Translations under genes and position numbers: made by a program
Part shown: one piece after another, positions 10,707-21,518 of the stretch
Layout of the letters: the number at the start of each line of letters is the position of its first letter
How positions within the stretch are numbered: position 1 is the stretch's first letter
Assembly (NCBI GenBank): GCA_946800325.1
Contig: OX326960.1
Coordinates: 15,214,393 to 15,278,392, forward strand
Source of the DNA: Luzula sylvatica
Lineage: Eukaryota > Streptophyta > Magnoliopsida > Poales > Juncaceae
Length of the DNA: 64,000 nt
Direction: 5' to 3'
The notes under the pieces: generated by a model
Seen by the model: only the letters and a program-made list of their open reading frames with translations
The model's database searches: none
Told to the model about the DNA's origin: nothing

Positions 10707-13700
10707 ATGAATCACAAACTATTTAATTACCTATCTATTTTATTTTGGAGCGTTAGAGGAATTGGCAAGGCCGATAAATGTAAACTTGTCAAGGAAACTA
10801 ATAGACTATCTAGTTGTAATGTATTTTGTTTACAAGAAACAAAGATGAACCAGATGAATCTTTTTGACATGAGGAAAATATGTCCATCAAACATACAAAA
10901 TTTCGAATGCATCAATGCAAACAACTCAAAAGGGGGAATTATTACGGCATGGTCCACGGATTTCGAACTAATGAATAAAATCGAGGGAAGATATACCCTA
11001 ACTACGATGCTCAAATCAACTAATGGTTTTGTTTGCGTAATAACAAACGTTTACGGCCCGACAACAAACGAAGAAAAAAATGACTTCTTAGAAGAGTTAA
11101 CTAAACACGACCCACAAAACCTACCATGGATCGTAGTAGGCGATTTCAACTTAATAAGAACGCAAATAGAATCCACCGGAAACAATCACTTGCCGCAACA
11201 CATACAAGGATTCAATGAGTTCATAAATAAATGCAACCTAGACGAAAGTCCGCAAATATCACGCTTATTCACTTGGACAAATAAAAGGGAGTCACCGACA
11301 CTCTCTAAGCTAGATCGGGCCCTTTTCTCCCACCACTTTTTAATTCACAATCTCGTCGTTCAAACAAAAGAACTAACGATGATAACATCCGACCACTCCC
11401 CACTCAAAGTTTCCTTCACCACCGCGGGAACGAGCAAACCGAGAACATACAACCTAGAGAGAGCATGGTTACTACAACCGGATACAAAGATTATCTTCCA
11501 ACAAGCGTGGAACTCGCAACTAATCAATAGAAACTCGGCGAAAAACTACATCCTTAAACTAACAAGGACCAAAAAACAATTAGCTACATGGGCAAAACAA
11601 AAACTAGGTCCAACACAAGCCCCCCTACAAACTAGCAAGACTCTCATCGCTTTATTAGATAAATTGGAGGAAACAAGATCACTAAATAGCAATGAGTTGA
11701 TACTTAGAACGCAACTCAAGATAAAAACACAAGAACTAGTGATTAGATCCGAAACCTATTGGCAACAACGTTCCTCCGCGAAATGGATCAAAATGGGCGA
11801 CAAAAATAATTCTTATTTCCACGCCGTGGCGTCACAAAGAAGAAATACGAATTTTATCGGATCCATTAGGCTCGGAACACTCACATTAACGGACCCAAGA
11901 GATATCCTACTAGCTTTTTACAATAATTTCCGCCTAACAATGGGAACAAGACCGATAGAAGCTACCTTCGACATGACATTATTATTTCCACAAACGAATA
12001 CCACACCCGAGCTACAAGATCTAGAGAGACCTTTTGACGCAAATGAAATCCAAAGTGTAATTAACAACTTAAAAAAAAGGAAATCCTCCGGTCCGGATGG
12101 CGTACCGGCGGAATATATAAGAGACTATTGGGCGATTATACATGACGACATGAAAGCCCTAATCAACGACTTCTACGACAATAAACTAGACCTTTGGCGA
12201 ATAAACCAAGCAAATATAACGCTAATACCGAAAAAGGACAACGCATCGCAAATTGAACATTATAGGCCCATTTGCGTAATCAACATCCCGATTAAAGTAA
12301 TAACAAAGCTCATGGCTAATAGACTACAACCCCTACTAGCGTCAATCTTACCCCTTAACCAATCGGCGTTTATAAAAAATAGATCTATAAGCGACTCATT
12401 TCTAGTTGCAAGAGAATATCTTAATTTCTACAAAAAAAGTAAAATCCCGACGATAATGTTATCCATAGATTTAACGAAAGCTTTTGATAACGTTCCTTGG
12501 GAATTCATGCAAAACGTCCTTCGCCAAAAAAAATTTCCTCCAAAATGGAACGAATGGATCAAGAACTTATTTATATCGTCATCCTCCGCGGTCAAAGTGA
12601 ATGGGATCATATCCCCTTATTTCTTTCATCAACGAGGCTTGAGACAAGGCGACCCACTTTCACCCCTCCTTTTCAACATTGCGATTGACGCACTAAGAGC
12701 TATTATAGACAATATAGCCCCTACACTAGACACAATGACTGGTTTAAGAGCGAAGCTCCTACAATACGTCGACGATACATTGTTATTTTTTGAAGCAAGC
12801 GGCGAAAACATCAAAAAAGTGTCCCTAGCTCTAGAACTTTTCCAAGAAATATCGGGTTTACAAATAAATCGCCAAAAAACGAGCTTCTTCCCGTTCAATA
12901 TACCCTCGTCCCTCCACAATACCATAGCGACGATGTTATCATGTAAAAAGAAGGACTTCCCATCTAAGTACCTAGAAATACCACTAACTCTAAACAAACC
13001 AAAGAAAGTACTATTCCTACCGCTCGTCCATAAAATTCAACAAAGAATCGGGTCGTGGAAAAGCAAACTATTATCTTTGGGGGGGGGGGGGGGGGGAGAT
13101 TAACACTTCTAAAGTCTACCCTAAGCTCCATCCCGACGTATATCATGCAAACGACTTTACTTCCTAAAGGGACGATCGAAGAAATAACAAAATTAATGAG
13201 AGCCTTTCTATGGAAAGGTAAAGATAACATACAAGGAGGGAGTTGCCTAATGAATTGGGAAAAAGTCACGTTGCCAAAACAATTCGGGGGCCTTGGAATC
13301 CTAAACATTAAAGATCAAAACATGGCCCTCGTACAAAAAGCAATTTGGAAAATAGATGCCGGTGACGATAATCTTTGGGCGGGGTGCCTAAATGAACTTT
13401 ACAGGGTCAACACATCGAGCGATCTAAGAAACATCCCCGAAGCTTCTCTTTCCTACTTCTTGAAAGACCTAATAAAACTACTACCACTATATGAGGTATC
13501 GACCTCAAAGGACTCGAACAACCAAACGACTTGGAATTGGGAAACAAAATGATCCTTCTCATCGAAATCGGCTTATGGCTCCTTAAGAAATCCCGGGGTG
13601 TCCTCGGAATGGGCAAACAAAATGTGGAGGCTAAAGGTTCCACCGAAAATACACTTTTTTCTATGGCTACTAATGCATAATAAACTAAACACCGGAGAAA

Positions 13701-14062
13701 TAATGGAACTCAAGGGCTACCACCGAGCTCTACAATGCCCCCATTGTAAGCGACAAAACGAGACGGCCCAACACCTTTTCGTTCATTACTCATTTACCAA
13801 AGTGGTATGGAAGAATGTAGAAAGAAGATCCACCCAACCGATCAAGTGGATTCGAAAGGACTCCGTCATAGAAACATGGCACAAAAACACGGACAAACTA
13901 AACAAAATAGAAGGGGCCACTTGGCAAATCACTTGGGCGGCAATACATTGGGCCATATGGAAACAAAGAAACGCGAGAATCTTCGGACGAAATGAATCAC
14001 CACCGAGTACAATCGCAATCAAGGCGCTAGAAGAAGCTTCACTATGGAGAGCAAACAAATAA
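10707..14062 (+). pseudogene. LINE ORF2 (endonuclease + reverse transcriptase), broken
   Basis: ORF2 begins 36 bp after ORF1 and would be about 1114 aa if the G tract were 7 long. Domains in order are an AP-type endonuclease (FWSVRGIG, FCLQETK, VVGDFN, SKLDRALFS, SDHSPL); reverse transcriptase (SSGPDGVPAEYI, LIPKKDN, SIDLTKAFDNVPW, GLRQGDPLSPLLFN, and the active site as YVDD at about 12767); and a C-terminal zf-RVT region (CPHCKRQNETAQHLFVHYSF). There is no RNase H. Lesions are an 18-G run at 13079-13096 that shifts the frame, and TGA at 13550-13552. The endonuclease opening has WSVRG where the family has WN.RG, and the last zf-RVT Cys is Tyr. Confidence 0.92.
13079..13096 (+). repeat. Expanded poly-G (18) in LINE ORF2
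   Basis: 18 consecutive G. Unit B has 8 at 38805-38812 and unit C has 7 at 59963-59969. Seven keeps the reading frame (LLSLGGRLTLLK in C), so both A and B are frameshifted here. Confidence 0.95.
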
Positions 14063-14207
14063 GATCTTCTTAATTATTTCTAGAACCTTTAGGATTACTC
14101 TTTTCTTGAAAAATATATGTAATCACCACCTTTTTATTATTTAAAGGAACTCAAAGGTATACCGAAAGGTAACCTAATTTCAAAAAAAAAGAAATTAGGT
14201 CAAAATT

Positions 14208-16055
14208 ATCTCCCCAAGTATTTTTTTCCTCTTGGGATATCATTTCTCCCAAACTTGATAATGACATGAGATGAGAATACTTTTAACTGAAATTATGGTG
14301 GAAATACTATCTGAAAACAGTTATTTATTGAATTAAAAAGATCTACAAAAGCCTTAAAATATTCAGAGAAAATAGACACTTGAATTCTGAAAACTGAAAT
14401 TTAGGTTTTGGTAAATTTTAAAAATCAATAACAATTCAACCAAAATTTCAAATTCCAATATGTAAAAAGGGATTTCAAGAACAGATGAAGATCTATATTA
14501 ACAAGTATTAAGTGATAATTAAACAATTCTGGTTACTTTAATAATTAATTAAGAAATTCAGACAGTAATTAACAGAGAATTAGGGTTTCTTGACAAAGAA
14601 AATTCGAAATAAATTCAAATAAAATCCAGAAAAATAGGAAAAAGGTTTTTAATCATCAATCAAGAGTTTATACATATATTTGCATCAGAAAATCACAACC
14701 TAGCCTACAGTCAGAGAAAATAAGGAAAAATATCACCTAATAAAGAAGAATTTGATGAACTCAGGGGCTTTGGAAGGCTTGAGTCGGAAGATCATGCCTG
14801 AAGAAAGGTTGGAGGAGGTCTGAGGTAGCTCAATTGACCTTCTTGTCACACCAATTGGCTGAAAATGACTGAAATGTCCCTGATTTGGTACCAACACAGG
14901 ATTGAAGATAAACCAGGGGGTTTCAGTCACTTCTGTGGGTTCCTTCACTTCTCTAGACCACACAATAAGCTAGAAATCCCATAAAGAATCCCTCTTTGGA
15001 CTGTGATTACTGATTCTCTCTCTGAAATGGTGAGTTGAGATGGAAAATAGGGTTTCTGTCTCTCTCAATTCAAACCAAGTGTGGAAGAAGCAATGTTGTA
15101 AAATACGGAAAACGGTACGGAACGGTCGGGGACCGTAAAACGGGATTACCGTAAAACGGTGGAAAAACGGTGAAAAAACGGTGAAAAAACGGTCACCGAA
15201 ATCGATAATAATTTAATTAAAAGTTATAGATAAAACCAAAAAAATATATAATAATTTAATTTTTTTAATAGTAAAAAAATAACTTAAACAATATCCAACA
15301 TAAAAGATAACATCAAAACGAATTTCTAACATAAATGTAACATCAAAACGAATTTATAACAAAATTGAAAATAACTAGCAGTGGCAGATACTAAATTGAA
15401 AATACTCAAATGACATAATAAATTACTCACTGACAAATGAAATAGTAAATTCAATCAAAAAAATACTCAAATGACATTATAAATTACTCGCTGGCAAACA
15501 CACGGCCTCAATTAAAAATACACAAATAAAACAATCAATTGAAAATAGCCATTATCATTTGCCAATTGCCACTGTCAATTATAAAGACTCAAATAACATA
15601 CTAAATTGAAATTAAAAAAAAATAAATATCCAGTATCCATTATAAATTATAAATACACATCGAATATACCAAGTTGAGACGAGTTGAAGATTCGATATTA
15701 GGTCAGAACTGAGTCGAGTCCAATTTCGAAGAATCGAAGAATTGAGTCGAGTCCAAATTCCAATTTTAGTCTTGTCAGCCACTGTCGTGAGAAAGAAAAT
15801 CAATTAGTTGCGACTTCAATTATAGTTCACAACTTCACATTCAGCCACTGTCGTGAGAACGAAATTGAAGACTCGAAATTAGGTCATAATTACTAGAAAT
15901 AGGAAATAATTGAGTTAAACTCGAAACTAGGTCAGAATGAAGAATGCTCCAGTCGCCACAATCGCCACAATCGAGTCGTCCCTTCAACCTGCTGCCACAA
16001 TCGCCACAATCGATTCGTCTTCAGTCGTCGGTCGAGTCAGCCAGCAGCAGCACAC

Positions 16056-16089
<34 letters not shown>

Positions 16090-17546
16090 ACTTGAATTGA
16101 ATGGGTGTCGTGAAGAAGAAATAAGGTATGAAGAAAAGATGGGCTGTAGTAAAGTTGGCCCAAAAAAAAAATATTAACAATAGCCCATAAAAGTTGATGC
16201 AAAAAACGAGCGTTTTTCGTACCGAAAAACGTTTTTCGCCAAAAAAAAAACGGTCAAACACGTAAAAAACGTTTGACCGCTTTTTCTAACCGTATTGTAA
16301 AAAACGGGACGTTTTTCCACCGAAACACCGTTTATCCACCGTTTTTCACCGTTTTTCACAACACTGGGAAGAAGTATTCTTTTGGCTTAAGGAAGGTTTT
16401 CGAAGCTTTACTTTGGATTCAAACCCTCTCAGATGCAACCCTTTAAATTCTGAACCAGACCCGAGACTTTATAGCCAAAATTCGTGCTTCCTGGACCAAA
16501 TTCATCAAAATTAACTCCACATACACCTCCACAATCTCCCCACGATCATTTTGATACCCAGATCATGGAATTTGGTGCACTGGAGAGCTCAAGAGCTCTT
16601 CTCCAGTGATTTCACTGTACGAGACGATCTTCGTATTTTTTTCTGTGTTAAAATGAACTGAGCATGCCAAATGGAGAGTCCAGTGAGAATAAAATGGAGA
16701 AGAGAGGAGAGTCGTTAAGCTCAGTAACGATGCTGAAAGGGTGATCTGTTGATGATCTTCTGCGCATTTAACTCTGTGGCTCTTCGTGCAGTGGGTCAGG
16801 TCTGAGATAAAGAATGGGTCAGCTGCAGAGGTCACGTGACTTTTAATGAAGCACGTGATCTACATCACAGTAATGGATAACGGGTCATGCTTTCTTTCTT
16901 CAGTGGCAGATAATGTGTAACCTTTCGTGCAATAAACTATTAGAGAAGAGGTTTTTGGACTTTTAGCGTGGTTGCAGGGTTCCTGGGCTACAGAAGATCT
17001 GTGGAACAGTGATTTATGTTGGGTTATTAATGGGTTGTTTTGGATTTTCTGTGGGCTATTCTGTGTAGGCTTTGGTGTAATGAGTCACTTGGGTGTGGCA
17101 CTCACATTCTCTCCCTACTTTCTCTCTCTCTTCATTTCTCTCTCATTCTTTGTCCAATTAATTAATGTGAATATACCATTTTGATCAGGAAAACGAGAGG
17201 AATCCAAATATGGGCTTGGTTTTGCTTGATTCGAAGTAAAAAATTTACGCCTTCATGTGGGGCCCACAAGTGGATCCCACTTTCTCTTTCTTCACTTCTC
17301 TCTCATCCCTTCTCTGAATTTTATGATATTATATATCAAATTCATCAGAAAAGAAAGAGGAATGCAGCCGTCATCTCTAAATTGCCAAATTCCTACTTTT
17401 ACCCCTGAAATTAACACAAATTCAAATAGTTAAGCAATTTCTAATGATATTTAAAATTATTAACAATTTATATGTTAACTAAGTGATATGTTGTGCTAAA
17501 ATCCTATTTTTAACCTTTTAAAATGTGCTGAAAATAGATCTTATCA
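14208..17546. other. Native LTR-element flank, no gene seen
   Basis: Outside the hAT this is the 3' part of the host LTR-type element. It includes two CACGTG G-box palindromes (within GTCACGTGACTTT and GCACGTGATCT, near 16836 and 16852) and CT-rich and AT-rich stretches. Equivalent copies lie at 39927-41965 (B) and 61082-63129 (C). The open frame at 16972-17184 and others here are not supported as genes. Confidence 0.6.
15091..16366. mobile_element. hAT-like non-autonomous element, unit A only
   Basis: A 1276-bp insert with an 8-bp target duplication, GGAAGAAG (15083-15090 and 16367-16374). Units B and C have the intact empty site (GTGGAAGAAGTATTC). The terminal inverted repeats are CAATGTTGTAAAATACGG at the left and the complement of CAGTGTTGTGAAAAACGG at the right. 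Subterminal regions are dense in ACGGT (left) and ACCGTTTTT (right). The 8-bp duplication and CA.TG ends fit the hAT superfamily. I see no transposase; the short open frames over a GA-rich run near 16050-16090 are not credible genes. A relative lies at 57696. Confidence 0.85.
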
Positions 17547-18101
17547 GTACATTATCTCAAGGGCTTCTCTTTCAACCTTACATAGATCTCATTTTCCGAA
17601 TCTTTTCGAACGCTGATTGGACATGTTGCCCCCATGATTCCAACTCAACTATGAGATATTGCATCTTTTTGTGACCAAACCTCATGGTTCTAAAAGAAAA
17701 CATCTTCTTGTGACCAAACCTCATGGTCCTAAAAGAAAACATCTTCTTGTGACCAAACCTCATGGAAACAATCTATCGTGGTAAGGTCATGACTACTGAG
17801 CTAGTTTGTCTCCAATACTTTCTTTAAAGTTCTATGTTACTTTACCCTATCATCTCACCGTGTTTTTTTTATAATATCGGCACAACCTATCTTGACTCAC
17901 AATCTAATTTTCCATGCACATACAAAGCACATCCAAATATACTTTCACTTTGTCAGAGACCTAGTTTCTCAAATAAATTTCTTGTTCAATATTAAGCACT
18001 CATGAGCAAGTGGCCGGCCTTCTTACCAAGAGACTCACCGCACCGCGTTTTCGTACTCTCCGCGACAAGTTGACGGTTTTCGAAGACCGCTCAACTTGAG
18101 G
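17547..18101 (+). pseudogene. Ty1-copia RNase H remnant, C-terminal
   Basis: Continues the copia frame interrupted at 7078. It reads a GTLSHGL-type start, then FSNADWTCCPHD (RNase H, about 17610-17640), SWF.KK repeats, a LTHNLIFHAHTKHIQIYFHF block at about 17899, and EQVAGLLTKRLTAPRFRTLR near 18005 ending in FEDRST and a stop just before the LTR. These are standard copia C-terminal motifs. There are several frameshifts and stops, so the element is dead. The copies at 41966-42569 and 63130-63733 preserve some residues better. Confidence 0.85.
17662..17765 (+). repeat. 39-bp minisatellite within copia RNase H
   Basis: Tandem copies of a 39-bp unit (CATCTTCTTGTGACCAAACC followed by TCATGGTCCTAAAAGAAAA), with about 2.7 copies here. 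The unit encodes the copia motif that normally reads SW.SKKQ, so it is an in-place expansion of coding sequence. Copy number is about four in unit B (42081-42230) and about four in unit C (63245-63398). Confidence 0.9.
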
Positions 18102-18383
18102 TGATAATAGAGTTATTTAAGATAAAGTCTTCGGGCTTAAATTAATTAGGGATTACCCCAACTAGTGTCTTTTTAATCTATTTGAATTATGCTAATTATG
18201 ATTGGTCAAGGACTCAAGAATAGTTCACACGGATTAACAATAGCATTAGTGAGTTGATTAAGGGTTGAGGTTAATTCTAATGTAGTCATATAGTTATCAC
18301 GTAATTTGTGGATATAACTAGTTTTGAATTCTATATGTATCTATCAATGTAATTCAAAAAATCAAGCAATCAAATATTCTTCA
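18102..18383 (+). repeat. Copia 3' LTR
   Basis: Begins TGATAATAGAGTTATTT directly after the polyprotein stop and a short purine stretch (TTGAGG). It ends near TATTCTTCA after a TGTATCTATCAATGTAATTC segment typical of copia LTR 3' parts. The length is about 282 bp, usual for plant copia LTRs. The 5' LTR is not in the window. The B copy is 42570-42852; the C copy starts at 63734 and runs off the end. Confidence 0.7.
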
Positions 18384-18550
18384 AAATTTAAACTCTTTTA
18401 AAAAATTTAACGAAAAGTATAATACATAGAAAATAACTGACTTTATAATTTTCTCAACAAAAAAAAAAATCATAAAAGCAGAATTGTTTTGTTTTTTAAA
18501 ATATATTGAATAATTTTGTTCGGTAATACATAAATATGTTGAGGAGATAT

Positions 18551-18586
<36 letters not shown>

Positions 18587-19487
18587 AACTATAATTTTTC
18601 TATACATAATGAATTTTCAAAAACAGTGTGTCTTGCACCTTGAGTTATGGTTTCTTGTGTTTGAAGCTTCGTTGTACCCCAACTAATATTTTTTGGAGGT
18701 CATATATGGTGTCCTCAAATTTCTTCCAACATCCTCGATATCACTAGTTATCAATTAATTAAAATAATAATTAACAAAAAAATATTTCATTAACGATTAA
18801 TTGATATAATTTTAAAATACGTATGAATTAATAATTCTTAATCAATATCAATTAATCATTAATGAAATATTTTTTTGTTAATTACCATGTTAATTAATTG
18901 TTAATTAATTTGAGGAGCATGTTATAATTATCCTATCTCGTATCTTTTGATGATGTTTCACTTAACAAGCAAGGTGGCCCTATCCACAATCACTGGATCA
19001 TTAATAAACGATTTACCAAATAAAATAAAACTGTATATTTTATACCAGTTGGAAAATAGACCATTTAACTTTAATTAATTTTTCAAATTCAAATATTATA
19101 TTTCCCACCAGAAAGTCGATGACTTTCTTTGTTATTCATGAGCGATAATGCGGCTACACAATGACCTAAAAATAGGCAATAAATAAAAGGGAAATTTTAC
19201 CGTGCCCCCAAAATGTTTTGAAATTTTCCTCCACAATAGTAATTCATGGTTAATTCATGAATTAGTATTTTGGATTAACATTTAATTCATGATTATAAAA
19301 ACTGGGGTCCGGGTCATTGTGTAGAGGTAGGGCCCATGTATATAAAAATTGAAGCCTCCGTTTCGGGTCCGGATACACACAAAAGAATTACGTAATATAA
19401 TTCATAAAATTTGGGATCTATTATAAAAAAATTTGAAGTCCATTTTAACAAATTACAGGATATAGTAAAAAAATTGAGAAGCTAATC
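18384..19487. other. OMT upstream flank with MITE-like palindrome
   Basis: Non-genic. It contains the 42-G tract at 18553-18594, an AT-rich imperfect palindrome (arms about 18768-18806 and 18845-18884, with AATGAAATATTTTTTTGTTA on the right arm) inside a MITE-like element at about 18700-18930, and half of a Mutator-like MITE at 19190-19300 (GGGAAATTTTACCGTGCCCC). Unit B has the same at 42853-43930 but with only seven G at 43019-43025. Confidence 0.6.
18553..18594 (+). repeat. 42-base poly-G tract
   Basis: A run of 42 G about 1.0 kb upstream of the unit A OMT start. The unit B equivalent (43019-43025) has seven G in an otherwise matching context (GATATTT...GACAACTATAA). Confidence 0.95.
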
Positions 19488-19539
19488 ATGCAACTTCTTG
19501 TGACCACTCTTTTTCAAACGACATGCCTAGTGACCTTGT

Positions 19540-19548
19540 CTATAAACC
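19540..19548 (+). promoter_or_regulatory. TATA box of unit A OMT
   Basis: CTATAAACC about 75 bp upstream of the ATG at 19617, within a conserved core (TGTGACCACTCTTT...ATGCCTAGTGACCTTGTC) shared by all OMT copies in the window. It lies downstream of the in-frame ATG at 19488, which argues that the upstream ATG is not part of the mRNA. Confidence 0.5.
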
Positions 19549-19616
19549 AGAAGCTAAACATCCCATTGATACAAAAAAAAAAAAAAATCAAACAAATAAA
19601 GACTAAAGAAATACTA

Positions 19617-21054
19617 ATGGAGAAGAACAAGAGCACAGAATGCGATGACCAGCTACTGCATGCTGAGGCCGAGCTATGGATCCAAATCTTCAGTTTCATC
19701 AAATCCATGACTCTCAAATGTGCAATCGAGCTCGGCATTCCCGACGCCATTCACAATCACGGACAACCCATAACCCTTACTGAGTTACACTCCTACCTCT
19801 CACTTCCCGCAAGCAAAAAACCTCATTTGTATCGTCTTCTACGCGTACTAACTCATTCCGGCATTTTCACCGTGCAAAATGACATCGAAGACAAAGAGGC
19901 GGTTTATGACCTCACTGCCGTCTCTTCCCTTCTTCTCGACACGGCCAGTCGCCCGAGCCTGTCTGTTTTTGCGCGGGTCCCACTGGACTCCATCTTGGTA
20001 ATTCCAACTATGAGTTTAAGTGACTGGTTCAAGCAGGACGAGCAGCACTCCTTCAAGATGGTTCATGGTTGCACCGTATTCGAAATGTCAAGCCGAGACT
20101 CCAAATTCAACAAGTCATTTAACGATGGCATGGCGAGCGATACTTCCTTCTTGATGGACATTATCATAAGCAAACACGGCGAAGTATTTCGAGGGATAAC
20201 GTCCCTGGTTGACGTGGCGGGTGGAATTGGCTGTGCTGCAAAGGCAATTGCTAAGGCTTTTCCCCATGTGAAGTGCAGTGTTTTGGACCTGCCTCATGTT
20301 GTAGATCAAGTTTTGAATGATGGTATTGTGAAGTTCGTTTCAGGAGACATGTTCGACTGTGTTCCCCCTGCAGATGCTGTACTGCTTAAGGTAACAATAA
20401 CTACATGTGATTCTAAGAATTATATCATTTGTACTCATACAAAAATAAAAAAATAATAATGTATAACCTTAAAACTTGAAAATTCATTAAACGGATATTA
20501 AACCTCATGTTTTGAGAATAGGGGTGTAAACGGTTCGGATATTAAACGTATGCGGATACGATTCGGATATTGTCAGATACGAATATACGGAATTTTTTTA
20601 TACCACAACATAATATATATATATATACATTAATTTTGTTTCGTATATATAATAGTTGTCAGAGGGTGTGTGTGATATTTCACGTTTTATGATATTTTTC
20701 ACGTGAATTTGAATCGATCCAATATTAATTACAAAATTAACCTTTGCTAATTGTTAGTGGATTCTTCACGATTGGGATGATGAAAAATGCATAAAAATAC
20801 TAAGACGATGCAGAGATGCGATTTCTCTGCGCGAAGGAGGCAAGGTCATCATCTTGGATAGTGTCGTTGGTGCCCTCCCGGATGCAACATTCACAGAGCC
20901 GCAACTCTTGTTAGATATATTAATGATGGCATCAATGAATGGTATTGAGCGAGACGAGCAGGAGTGGTGGAAGATATTCAGGCAAGCAGGGTTTAGTTCC
21001 TACAAGATTATTCCAACTCTTGGAATTCGATCAATCATTGAGATTTATCCATGA
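19617..21054 (+). CDS. Class II SAM-dependent O-methyltransferase (intact, 2 exons)
   Basis: Predicted to transfer a methyl group from S-adenosylmethionine to a hydroxyl on a small, probably phenolic, metabolite in the cytosol. Exon 1 is 19617-20390 and exon 2 is 20758-21054, with a phase-0 GT-AG intron of 367 bp, giving 356 aa, the usual length for plant class II (COMT-like) enzymes. The N-terminal dimerisation domain spans about residues 11-110. The SAM motif LVDVAGGIG starts at 197 (the common form is LVDVGGGTG), followed by DLPHVV at 224. The catalytic His is in WILHDWDDEK (His262), with the partner Glu in NGIERDEQEW (Glu322). Exon 1 ends ...AVLLK and exon 2 starts WILHDW, an intron position I recall from related OMTs. 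Start chosen: MEKNKSTECD at 19617, shared with the B copy. The motifs cannot give the substrate. The intron carries a hAT-like fragment near 20520-20590. Confidence 0.92.
20391..20757 (+). other. OMT intron with hAT-like fragment
   Basis: Phase-0 intron, donor AAG|GTAACA and acceptor TTGTTAG|TGG. The segment at about 20519-20600 (AGGGGTGTAAACGGTTCGG and GGATAC repeats) looks like the end of a hAT-type element. The same fragment sits in the unit B intron (about 47994-48065), so it predates the duplication. Confidence 0.7.
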
Positions 21055-21487
21055 TTTCGTCATGCACTTTGCATACCAACATTCAACAAATTTCCTTTTT
21101 CTTTTCTTTTCGTATGTATGATCGAATAATAATGAGGATGGATTCATTCCAACTCATTGGTGGTTGTCACTTGAAGTTTGTCGAGTGAATTGTGATCAGT
21201 GTGCTCGCTTTTTAGTTAAGTTTTGTTGCCCTATAATTTATCATGGAGTTCACAACAAAAATGCCATTCAAGACATATCTTAATCCCCACTTAGCTGTCA
21301 ATAATGATTTGACATACATACAAAAATATAATACGTAAACACATCCTATACAAAAATAGTATACATAAACACAACCTAATAATCATTTAACAGACATAAA
21401 AATATATAACAAAAAATATACAAAGCATATGATAAAAAAAATCAATCAAATTAGCATTCTTACAAAAATATAAGAAGCATAAAAAGT

Positions 21488-21518
<31 letters not shown>

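Larger units (their letters stand above)
7777..14190 (+). mobile_element. Full-length L1-like LINE, unit A copy
   Basis: A 6.4-kb non-LTR retrotransposon with two ORFs, ending in a short poly-A (AATTTC followed by nine A). It is bounded by perfect 17-bp target duplications, GAAATTAGGTCAAAATT at 7760-7776 and 14191-14207. The target repeats fix the element start at 7777, so the open frame beginning at 7736 includes host sequence. The 5' leader is almost absent if the ATG at 7778 is used. Both ORFs are broken, so it cannot now retrotranspose on its own. Confidence 0.92.
7083..17546 (+). mobile_element. TG...CA LTR-type element interrupting copia (with nested LINE and hAT)
   Basis: The interval begins TGTTGAGGGTGTC, ends AGATCTTATCA, and is flanked by the 5-bp direct repeat GTACA (7078-7082 and 17547-17551). 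The copia reading frame continues directly across these boundaries. Subtracting the LINE (6414 bp plus its 17-bp repeat) and the hAT (1276 bp plus its 8-bp repeat) leaves about 2.75 kb of native sequence. I see no gag or pol in this and no second LTR, so a solo LTR or a non-autonomous LTR element fits best. Native segments are 7083-7776, 14208-15090 and 16375-17546. The small open frames in these do not look genuine. Confidence 0.7.

Noticed and set aside
16037..16261. Ser/Leu-rich open frames in the hAT element
   Set aside because: They arise from a GA/CT repeat and do not resemble transposase.
17662..17765. CRISPR-like direct repeats (39 bp), also the 45-bp repeats at 44681
   Set aside because: Repeats are contiguous without unique spacers, and the setting is a plant nuclear genome.
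19488..19616. In-frame upstream ATG extending the OMT by 43 residues
   Set aside because: The likely TATA box (19540) lies within it, the extension is low-complexity Lys/Ile-rich, and the copy at 47092 starts at MEKNKSTECD without it.
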